64,000 bases of DNA from Tanypteryx hageni (lineage: Eukaryota > Arthropoda > Insecta > Odonata > Petaluridae), in the NCBI GenBank assembly GCA_028673005.1, contig CM054114.1, positions 11,563,108-11,627,107 of the forward strand. The letters run 5' to 3'. Positions within the stretch are counted from its first letter, which is position 1. Each line of letters opens with the position of its first letter. This document shows positions 13,001 through 22,948 of the stretch, in pieces. Under the pieces are notes generated by a model. It worked only from the letters and a program-made list of their open reading frames with translations, had not been told where the DNA came from and made no database searches. The position numbers and the translations under genes are program-made.

Positions 13001-15142
13001 TCTCTTAGACGCAAAGGAAGGACCTTCGACAGAACTGGAGGTGTTACTAGGAAGGAATCAGAATCACGAGATATTTTAATTCCTTGAATTTTATGCATGC
13101 ATATTTAGCCGCAGTCGGCGAGGGTTTCGTCACTACGCTATCCGACCGCTCCTGGAGATCGGTAGGGGAGGTAGTTAGGTAGGGCGATGTTCTAAGAGAC
13201 CCCCCTGAGGTCGTCTAGGCGGGGCCAGAACGGCTAGGGGCACGAAGGGTGCAATGGGAGGAAAAACCAAGTGTGGGAAAAAAGGTGAGGATGCTCGGAG
13301 GAGCAGTTTGACCTCCCTTTAACCGCTGACTTAGACCGTCGCAAAGGTAAAGAGAGAGAGAGAGGGTCACCCTAGGAGACTCTTCCTTATCCGGACATCC
13401 TACTTTCTTTTCCGGTTCCCTGTTAGATGGGATATTACACGCCCTTGCGACCGAAACTTTTTTCCCACCCTTACGAGGCACACCTCCCCTCCGAACCGGC
13501 AGCCTTATGCCTTTCCCCTCCCCTCTCAGTGGGGAGGTATTTTCTGCATCCCTTGTGGAGATCTCAAGGAGATCCCGCGGACGATGGGGAGGGAAAGGGG
13601 GGTGAGAAGGGGGAGAGAGAGTCCGGCAGACTATAGCTCTCTTCCCTCGATGCGAGGGAAGAAAAGAACCTTCACAATAGAGGCCTCTGCCTCCTCCTTA
13701 CGGAACCTCCTTCCCCTTTGCCTCTCTCCTTACAACAGAAACTCCCCTCCTTTTGGCTCCGCGCAAAAGAATAAGGAGGCTGGTGAATTGGTACTCTTTG
13801 GAGGTGGGGAGAGGAAGGGGGAGAGGAGAAAACCGTTAAGGAACTCCCATTCGCTCCTCCCACTCTGCCGTCTCGTGCCGCACGAGGCACGCTTCTGCCG
13901 TTTTCTTTGTATCCAACGATTTCTTCTCGTCGCTCCAGACTTTTTAAATGTCTCTCGCGACACTTGGGGCGTAACGCCTCGCCGTCTGCCTCTGCATGGC
14001 CAGAAACCCCCAACGGTGGCTTCGAGGCGGCGGTTATGGACGAGAAGTTAAATTTCCTTTATCTAATCAAAGGCCAAAATTTTATCTGAAAAATGCATAA
14101 ATTATGAAAAATATAATCAGGAATACCTTTAAACCTAATTTTGGGGTCTGATGCCACTTCATTGAGACGCAACTCGTAAATTCGGTTTATAATATAGATA
14201 TAGAATTCGTCTTGAAAAATTTGTGTCGATTTCGTAGAAAGTTTTTTTGCTATATTTCATTCCTCTCTTTACTAAAAGTTAATTAGAAATAAAAATATTT
14301 AAAGAAAACTCCTTAATTGATGATTTTGTATTTGAAGGCTGATGGATAAAATCACGATTAGCAAGTGAAAAACGTATACAGTAAACTATACTTTTCCGAA
14401 GAATAAAATAATTAATTTTTCTTTGGTTATGAATATTTTTATAGTTTCATAATAAAAATATATTAGATATAATTTTCTCATCTTGCAAACGCTTGTTTTT
14501 TTCAAATGAATCCGTTAGCAGAACGATGCGTTGTTCATTTCGCGTAGTACCTTTACCTTATATGCGGCTTCGTGTTTGCAAGTGTGTGCGACACTTAGGT
14601 TTTAAAACTCGTTCAACGTCCCATCTCAACCGGTTGCTAAGGCACGCTTCCCGAGTCGAGTTTTTTTCCCTCGCGCCTAGCAACCCTATTTCTTTCTAGC
14701 ACCGCCTTCTAAAAAAAACTTTCCCTTTCAATTCCTTCTCGCGCCGTCTTGGTAACTCGTTTAAACATACTCTTCGGCATTGCGCGGCGGAAGAGTCGAA
14801 AGCAACGGCAATCCGCTTCCTTCCTCTCTCCCAAAGAACCTCTTTCCCAAAGAACCTCGTTCAAATGTCTCGAACGACGATTCCCATCGTCTCTCTTTTT
14901 TTCGATCCCGCGATTTAAAAGATCGTTGGCATCACAAAACGGTCGCCGAAGCACGCCTTCTCCACCTTCGTTTTTTTCCTCCTTTGCTTTTTCAACGCCC
15001 CTCTTCCCTTTCCCTCTTCGGCCTTCCTCTTTAAATCCCCTCTTCCTCCTCCAAGGGGATATTCTTCCGTTCCGCACCGCTGTCACGCGTACACGCATTC
15101 ATCCTGAGAAGGAGCACTCACACTAAGGGGTAGCCTAGGAAA
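8655..15142. other. upstream non-coding DNA, no gene seen
   Basis: Alternating AT-rich sequence and low-complexity blocks. C/T-rich blocks lie near 8950-9070, 11230-11480, 13440-13560 and 14820-15050. G/A-rich blocks lie near 10160-10270 and 12700-12930. A (TC)n run occurs at about 10042-10070. No frame resembles a protein family. The GC-rich segment near 10130-10340 could be regulatory, but no specific element is identifiable. Confidence 0.5.
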
Positions 15143-15144
15143 TA

Positions 15145-15666
15145 CACCCATCCCTCGATTTACACGGGTGATGCGTTCTCGAAAATTGTCGCGTAAATCG
15201 AAACTAACACTTCATATAAAATTGTGGGTAAGGTTCATATTAATTTAAAAATAAAGCATATGTTGGAAAATTGATTTATAAGCATATATTTATCAGAAAT
15301 TTTAATAATAATAATATAAGCATTATATAAATGAACCTTTGCATTAAATAAAAAATAACTTCAATAATAACAATCTCGGAAATTCTAAATTTAAGGAATA
15401 AAAAATTGTTTAGCAAAGAAATACATTTAATTATAAAATTGAAAAACTAATTTAACGAAAACTTCAATAAATTTCTCCTCAGTCATTGTGATCTTCAGTG
15501 TCATGAGCAAATTTAACAACAGAGATTCAATGTAAATCGAGAAATGTTCGTATTTGCTTGACTACATAAAACTGAAACCGTGTACATCGAGGGATGGTCT
15601 CGTTTTCTTGACCGTGTAAAACCGAAACCGTGTACATCAAGTACCGTGCAAATCGAGGGATATGTG
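15145..15666. mobile_element. pogo/Tigger-like MITE (Tc1-mariner superfamily)
   Basis: The left end CACCCATCCCTCGATTTACA and the right end form imperfect inverted repeats. Reverse-complemented, the right end starts CACATATCCCTCGATTTGCA. The pair is flanked by TA on both sides (15143-15144 and 15667-15668), the TA duplication expected of Tc1/mariner elements. Subterminal repeats of CGAGGGAT and CCGTGTACATC occur at the right side. The roughly 522-bp interior is AT-rich with no transposase frame. The superfamily call rests on the ends and the TA duplication and is an inference. Confidence 0.7.
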
Positions 15667-15668
15667 TA

Positions 15669-18600
15669 CTATCATCACCACTCCACATCGATAGAATTTC
15701 TCAAAGTATTCTCATTGCTGATATAAAGAATACTGTTGTTAACTTGTATATTGCCCGTCATATGACGAGTTTTTAATCTGATAGCCAGAAATGTAGCTAG
15801 ATTTGTTGTTGATTCTACGAATAAATAAGTGAAATTTTAGAAAATTCTAATTTGAGATAATTATAACAATCAAACCTTCAAATCGAGATTCTTTTTCAAT
15901 AAATGTTTTAACTATTCTTAAATATTATTAATTAACTTAAATCACTGTAAATTGCTTTAAACCAGAGAAGGAATCTTTGTTTACAAAATTGGTTCATTTT
16001 TCTATTTCGAATTTTCGAAGTTAAACCCATATGCATAACAACCTCTCTAATTTGTCAAATTTGAACTGTCAAATTAGATAGGTTTCCAAAAAAATGAAGT
16101 TCGACAGGAAATTTTTTGTGACGACATAATTTACGTCATCACCGTTATACAGAGAGATACAGAAACACACAAATATCTTGACTTTTATATTAGTAAATTG
16201 GGTCACTCGTGACAGTATCGTAGGATTGACTTCCTCAGTTTTCCGAGAGAATTTTTATCGCTGCTCGGTTGTTTTCAACGGTCGAGGGTGCCAGGGAGGA
16301 AGGGCGGGTGCAAGGCAAGAAGTTGTGTAACCGTCTTGTGAGATGGGACGGAACGTTTCATTGTCTGCCGCTTCTCAACGGCACGAGCCAAGTCGAGGTG
16401 GGTCGAGGAGTTGGGGGGGAGAGAGTGGGAAGGAGAAGACGGGAAGGGGAGGGAGAGAATGGAAGGGAGGAAGGAGAAAGGGGGGAAGGAAAGGAAGGGG
16501 AGGCGGAAAGTAGTATAGTTGCTGCTTTGAAGACGAAGAAATACGGGATGCCCGCGGTGAGTGATAGTCACGCCCACCGACCGTTCCCTCCCTCGCCGCA
16601 AAAGTAGCCGGACGGCTCCTCCCCCGCGCGTGCCCCCCCTCTCTCCCACTCCCTCTCTTTCTCCCACTCCCTCCGCACCTCTCTCCTTCTTCTCAAAAAC
16701 CTCCTCCTCCTCCACCCCAGCCCTTTTCTTCCAGCGTCCAAATCCCGCCTTCGGCGACCCGTTTCGCATGCGCGGCACGGAGCTTCGCGGACGCCCCCTG
16801 CGAGGGTAGGGGTGGTTTTGAGGGGAAGGGTGTGGTTGTGGGTGGGTGTGGGGGAGAGAGGGAGGAGGGCTGGCGGTAGGCGTATCCTAGCGTCCTAGCT
16901 CATTTTTTCTCCTCCTCTTGTTTGCATACTTGATTAGCCATGTTTTTTCTATGGGCATCCGGTAGACGGATCGCGAATCGATTCCGCGGATGCGGAGGAA
17001 AAGCGAGTCACGTGGTTGTATTTTTGACCAGCAAATTTTTGTTGTATTTTTCTATGCGTCTAATAACACTTTCTTTGTAAATTTACTGCGTGAAAACTAT
17101 CGTGTCTTGAGCTGATATCTATAAGAAAAATTACCTAACGAGTTCACATGATGCACCTAAATTTCATTGATCAAATCCGGAGGAAGCGGTTAGATTAAAC
17201 TCTCGAAGTAATTACCTCAGTTTCCGGAATAGTTATACATTCGTCATTATAGACAAATGACACGGGTGAATCCTGTATAATCGGCCATCATCATTATATT
17301 CAATCATATCACGCCTGTACTATTGCATCATGAAAATGAAATTTCAAGATTAAAGCAAATCAAAGCGATGTTGCAGCTAATTCCGTATATTATTCGCATA
17401 ATTCGATTATTTTCGCGCTGACCACTTTCACCGAAAAAACGTGTCCAAGCGTGTTTGCCTGAGAATCTCGCAGAGGTTCCCGAACTCTCGATCGGTGTTT
17501 CTCAACACAGCCCGCCTCAAGATGACCCCTTCCCGCCTCCTTCCTCCCACCCCTTTGCGCCCACATCCTTTCACCGCGACACCCTTCTCCCCGTCCTCCC
17601 CTCTCCACCATTTTCATAATGCGGGCTCCGTCGTAACCTGGATCGACGATAAAATATACGCGAAACGCGCTCTCCTGACGTCACTACAAATATCGCGCAA
17701 GGAAGGGAGGTCGGAGGAAGAGGGTCGCGTTCTGGAGACTTGTGCGAGGGAATGGGAAGGCAAGCGCTTCTATGGGCCCCTGCGCCTCGGCGAAAGGTTC
17801 TCAACCTTTTTCTCTCTCTCTTTCCCCCTCCCACTCTCCCGTCGCCTCCATGTCTTCCCTCTTATTTTTGCAACCTTCCTCCGATCGTATGTAGTTCGCG
17901 ATCCTCAATTAGGACATCCCGCATGGCCCGAGCTCTGATATTTCATTTATTTTTTCGTGTGCGCGGCTATGCGAGAGGCTTTCAGCTCCTCGAGCAGCTA
18001 ACTCGCACCGTTATACTCTTCGCCCGACGATTCTGCTTTGTTTCTTTATATTCTCGTGATGAGCTTTAAGGCTTTTAACAATTTTGTCTACAAGTATGGC
18101 GTTTGGCACGGAAGAGTTAAACAGAATTAAGCCATTTCCGAACGAAATAAGAAGTTTGATTATGCTGTTTACTGAAAATTTATAGTTAAACAAATATCTT
18201 TAACAAAATTTCTTTAAAAAACAAACTTCTAAACCGCACGAATCTATAAAAAAATAGAGATAATAGTTAAAATATGTACGTATATCAAGTTTACGGAAAA
18301 TTTTGTTTCACGCCAGGGACTTGATATCTCAAACACATGTCTGATGGTTTATGCATCTCACGACGACGACGGAGACCAAACAGACTAAATTCAAACACAC
18401 ACACATGAAACTCAACAGCGCAGAACTTAAAAAATTTAAAAGAAAGAAGTTATTCTAAATGCGCATCTCAAGAGCGAAGCTCTGACCATAAGTAGATGAT
18501 AGTGAATGCTCACTATTCCGTCGTTTATTTCCGATGTTTTTTATTCGCTTCCTTAAACTGAAAACATTTGTAATTCAAACTAGTCAATTTTAAGAAAATT

Positions 18601-18702
18601 CAGCAAACATTTTCATAGCTATTTGATATTATAATAAAATGAAATGTAATTAAATGGAAATTTAGCGAAAGTTTAAGAAAGCACGTAATCTGGCTGACGG
18701 AA

Positions 18703-18705
<3 letters not shown>
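15669..18705. other. upstream non-coding DNA, no gene seen
   Basis: Contains a short imperfect inverted repeat (16040-16084), a G/A-rich block (about 16270-16510) facing a C/T-rich block (about 16600-16730), and a GC-rich stretch to about 16810. Frames near 17440-17940 are compositionally biased and unrecognisable. No gene is called. Confidence 0.5.

Positions 18706-18745
<40 letters not shown>
18706..18745. repeat. (AT)n microsatellite
   Basis: About 20 uninterrupted AT dinucleotides. They abut the 3' side of the minus-strand LINE fragment. Confidence 0.95.
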
Positions 18746-18746
<1 letters not shown>

Positions 18747-19465
18747 CATAGGTAGTCTGTCCGTAGACAGGTCCGTGATTATTCATTGTTAAACCTTCTT
18801 CTTCATATACTCCTATTTTCCACTGCCCTCTTCATATCTTGATAGCTCTCTTTTCCTTTCAAATCGTCTATTAGCTGAAACCTTTTCCTACCTCTTTCCC
18901 TTTTCCCATCTAGTTTTCCTTCTAACACGTCTTTAATCATACTCTCTCTCCTCAGGTAATGTCCAACCCAGTTAGACTTCCTCTTTCTGATAGTCAGTAT
19001 AATCATTCACTTCTCTCCTGTTCTTCGTAGCACTTCATCGTTTTTCATCCTATCTGTCCATTTTATCTTCAGCGTTCTCCTCCAAGTCCACATTTCAAAG
19101 CTTTCCAAGTATTTGATGTCATTTTTCCTTAGCGTCCATGCTTCTGCCCCATACAATGCTATACTCCATACGTAGCATTTTATCAACTTCTTGCGGATAT
19201 CTTCCCTTATATTCCCTGTAAGTAGTTTTTTCTTTCTCATGAAAGCCGCTTTTGCTTTTCCTATTCTATTTCTGATCTCATCCGTAGATTTTGCGTTATG
19301 ATACTTCCAAGGTATTTATATTCTGAAACTTGTTCTAATGGCTTTCCCCCAATAGTTATGTTCAGATTCTCTTCTTTACCAGATATTCGAATGACCTTGG
19401 ATTTTTCTGTATTTATTTCCATACCGTATTTTCTACCTGTTATCACTAGTCTATTTATCATTTTT

Positions 19466-19470
<5 letters not shown>
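18746..19470 (-). mobile_element. decayed non-LTR retrotransposon (reverse transcriptase C-terminal part)
   Basis: On the minus strand, three consecutive reading segments translate to the C-terminal part of a LINE reverse transcriptase. They include a YLGSIIT motif (19261-19461), then LYGAEAWTLRK and FEMWTWRRTLKIKWTD (19007-19240), then RKRKSNWVGHYLRRE (18803-19006). These are typical of the post-catalytic thumb/C-terminal region of insect endonuclease-reverse transcriptases. The first and second segments are in different frames, with a frameshift near 19285. The second and third are in the same frame, separated by one stop codon at 19007-19009. The catalytic palm motifs and the endonuclease are absent, so this is a 5'-truncated, dead copy. 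The clade (RTE- or jockey-like) is uncertain. Confidence 0.85.

Positions 19471-19540
<70 letters not shown>
19471..19540. repeat. compound (AT)n-(AG)n microsatellite
   Basis: About 16 AT units (19471-19502) pass directly into about 18 AG units (19503-19540). The tract marks the 5'-truncated boundary of the LINE fragment. Confidence 0.95.
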
Positions 19541-19542
<2 letters not shown>

Positions 19543-20284
19543 TATGAAAATTGCTAATGAACGGAAAAATACCTTATAAGTTATTTAAAAATGAAAACAG
19601 CGTGTAAATGTAGAGACATAAAACATTGTGCATACCGTGTTAGTCGCCGATTACTCGCAAATAAAGGAATCGTTATTCCAACCTGATGAAACTTTCTGCG
19701 CACGATGAAGAATTCCGCTGTCATCTTTGCATATCGTTTTTGAGATCATTCTACTTTCGTCGCTCTAAGGCAGACCGCTACGGGTAATAAATTTGCACGC
19801 AAACTGTACTGTGCATAAAATATTTCTTTATTTATGACGCTGTGGGCGCAGCATATCCTACTTCGCAAGAACAAGTAGGGTATCTCCCAAGGCGGAAAAA
19901 AGAACATATAAATCACGATAAATTGAACGAGGGAAGGTCGCTCTCGATGGAATGACAGTTATGCCTTAGCTAAAGTGTTATTTCCTATTTAATGCCTCTT
20001 TTTATTATCAAAAGGGAGCGATGGGGGAACGCTATATTAAAGGCCAGCAGCCATCAGCTGTTCATATAGAATTATTAAAGGAGAAATTAATAACTTTTAG
20101 ATATGGAGGTTTTTAATGTTTCCGTTCGCATAAATGATTTTTATTGATCCTTCTGAGATATTTCTAGATTACATTCCTTGCTGGTGATTAGCGATCCTTG
20201 ATTACAATGGGCTAATGATGATATTTATTAGGTCCTTATAATAACTACTCCCCCTATTTTAACTTTATTGTGTTGAATGTATTA
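19541..20284. other. non-coding spacer
   Basis: AT-rich sequence. I see no gene, RNA or repeat structure I can support. Confidence 0.5.
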
Positions 20285-20450
20285 GGGCCTCGGTCGAGGA
20301 GTGGCTAGCGCGTCTAGCGTCGTGGATTCGAGCCACGCCTTGGTCATGGTTATTTGTGATTGTTTTTGTTATTGTTATTCATATACTGTTAATCTATCAG
20401 CTGTAATTGGCCTCGTGCTGTAAGCTGATTACTCATAAATAAATAAATAA
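20285..20450 (+). mobile_element. tRNA-derived SINE
   Basis: The 5' part resembles a tRNA gene. A box A-like TGGCTAGCGCG lies at 20302-20312 and a box B-like GGATTCGAGCC at 20324-20334. An unrelated body follows, and the element ends in an (ATAA)n tail at about 20434-20450. Internal polymerase III promoter boxes, a non-tRNA body and a simple A-rich tail together define a SINE. It cannot be a functional tRNA gene because no acceptor stem closes after box B. Target duplications are not evident. Confidence 0.78.
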
Positions 20451-22546
20451 GATTATCTGCATATTATACGTTCCGCTTGATCAATTAACTCATATACTTG
20501 CAAATATTTCTGTATCGCTGTCATATACGACTGTCGGTGCTCATAATTCACGCTCAAAACTCGACAACCGTAATGTTACAACGGGATCGAAAAAAAGTCG
20601 CCGCGATCTTTTCTGCTCGTTTAAAGTTTCGCACGAATGCAAATGTTTTCTTAATAAATGCACCCTATCGTAATTGCGATAAAAATAAACCAAGTGATTC
20701 GCATCTTGTAGACCGTAGAATCTGCGAGCGTCTAGCAGAGGCAAGCGGCCGCCTCGGGCCACGCTATACTCCAGCACCTCAGCACACACGGGCATTGTGT
20801 CCCCGTGGAAGTGGAGCGGGTCGGGGGATATGGGGGAGTGGAATGGGGACACGTGGAAGGGAATAAGGAAGGCGGAGGGGGGAGATAATGTGTGTGTTTG
20901 GGGAAGGGAGGAGGGGAGAGAGAGAGCAGGATAGAAAGGGAGTCTCCTTCCCCAAGCGGTTGGGGTTGAAGAACGAGGGCCCCGTGGTACAGCCGTTAGG
21001 GCCCGCTCGAAAACTTAGGGATCAAGAGGGAGGTAGTGGCGGGGAGGGGAGGGAAAGAAATAGGAGGGGGAAAGTGAGGGAAAAGGTGACAGTTGGGGGG
21101 GGGGGGAGAGAGGAGTGAGTTTAAAAAAATGTGCCGCGCCAAGGAGAGGGGAGAAAGAGTAGGGATGTGTGTGTGTGTGAGCTAGGTAGCTGTGCGTAGC
21201 AGAGAGAGAGAGAAACAGAACGTGCGACCTCTCTCTCTCTCTCCCCTTCGTAGGGCGGAGGGAGAGAGCTACCGGTAAGGGAGTGGGAGGAGGGTGCCCC
21301 GAGGAGTAGGAGGAGGGGGCCCCGAGGAGTAGGAGGAGGGGGCCTCGAAACCTCCCATGGAGGGCGGGGGGGAGGACCTCTCACCCCACCGCGTCATGGG
21401 ACAGGTGTTAAACTCTCACCCTCTACTCTGCTCTTATACTGAGTCCCCTCCAGATAATCGTATCTGGTATAGTTCCTGTTGCGTTCGAACGGTTTGGGAT
21501 TCGTATGAAGACGTGCGGGGAATCCTTTTTTATATGATCGAGTTTCTGATCGATTCGGTTTTCACCGTTCGCTTATCTGAAATCTGTATTTCTCTTCTAT
21601 CAATCGTGATGTGCAGGCGATGGTTTATTCGGAAGCTCTTACGTATCATGTATGTACCAATATCTCTATAGAAAAGTAAAAATAAAGTATGGTTGATTTA
21701 TCTTGCGATGCTCAAGTTCAAGGAATTCAAATTGCCAAATTACTCGTGAACTTTCGATATGTATTTAGAAATATGTGTTTAAGTACTGACTAATCTACAA
21801 TGCATTTTCCCGTCTGTAATATTAGTATGTCTCCTACGTTGCCAGTAATCGTATATTTAGATTGCATTATTTTAAAAAGAATAGCAGACGTATTAAATTT
21901 GCATTTACTTATTAACATCTAGGGAAAAAATAAATTTTCATTAAAATTCTGATAATGGATACGACTATGAGACACTAATCAAAAACGATGATGGACAGAA
22001 GCATGTCTTTAGCAGCTAATGGGCCTAACTATTATTTAATTTTTAATGAACCGTTATGAATAGTTCACTAATATATGAAGTAAATAGAAAGTAATAAGGA
22101 GCAAATATTATATTGAAAAAAGTTGCTTGTCAAACGAATCTATTCGAGAAACGGACTTTCCAGAGTGTTTTAGTTAATTTTAACATGTTAAAATAAAAAT
22201 TAACAATCAGTGAATTGCTTCTTTGTAGCTGAAAAACGCCTGTTAGCTGGGTCATCTATTCAAAACTACTGAATTTTGCTTTTTTGGATTCGACAATTCG
22301 CTATGCTAGTCACATGCATATTACGAAATGTTTAATTCGTCAATAATTTTTCAAGCCTAAAATGTTTATGCAAATATTCTTACTAAATTTAAAAAATATA
22401 TATATTCTAAAATTTTGAAATGCCTGTGATAAGTTAATTTGTACTCTTTGAGTGTGCAACAGAAACGTTCGTTGCAAAGAGAACAGTTTTCCCGTTTTTG
22501 GGACATTAGTTCCCTAACGTGGCAGTTATCTGAATTTCCTTAATGA
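20451..22546. other. proximal upstream region of pros, non-coding
   Basis: GC-rich and G/A-rich sequence at about 20730-21110 includes a G run near 21096-21108. It is followed by a 23-bp tandem duplication (21297-21342) and an AT-rich segment (about 21640-22500) with a TATATATA run near 22397. The pros promoter and any 5' untranslated exons may lie here or further upstream. No transcription start can be assigned from sequence alone. Confidence 0.4.
21297..21342. repeat. 23-bp tandem duplication
   Basis: Two adjacent copies of a 23-bp purine-rich unit containing CGAGGAGTAGGAGGAGG. Confidence 0.85.
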
Positions 22547-22948
22547 TTGTATATGATACGTGTTTTAATGTGTAAATTTTGCCGCTCGAAATTACGAGTC
22601 CTTTTCACGAATTATTTCTCTTCTCTAATCAAGAAGCAGAGCGAGGGAAGGGGAAGAGGACGCGAGGGGCTCTCACCCCCGCCTCCCACGCTCGCATCCC
22701 GACGGCGGTCTCAGCCGACACCGCCTCCGAGGCCCAGCCCCAGGCCGCCCTCGCGACACGGCCGCCTCCCGCCCGCCTTCCTTGGCGGCGGCCTCCGTTC
22801 AGACCACGTGACTTCCCCTCCCCACCCCACGGCCATTCACGGCTGCGTGAGTCTCGCAAGGGAAGGGGGGAGAGGTCTCGCCTTAGGAGGGGAGAGTGGA
22901 GGGGGGCCCTCCGAAAAACCCTTCGTCCAATCAGGGAAGGCCTTTCTT
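22547..22948 (+). other. in-frame open leader upstream of the pros start codon
   Basis: The pros reading frame stays open upstream of the conserved start for 134 codons and includes other ATGs (22547, 22553, 22568). The translated leader is low-complexity, rich in Gly, Arg, Ser and Pro, and looks like no Prospero sequence. I treat it as 5' untranslated or intronic DNA. Possible splice acceptors lie at 22632-22633 (after a TTTCTCTTCTCT tract) and 22932-22933, but neither is compelling. Confidence 0.4.

Noticed and set aside
20285..20340. A functional tRNA gene
   Set aside because: Box A and box B are present, but there is no closing acceptor stem or normal 3' end. The unit continues into a SINE body with an ATAA tail.
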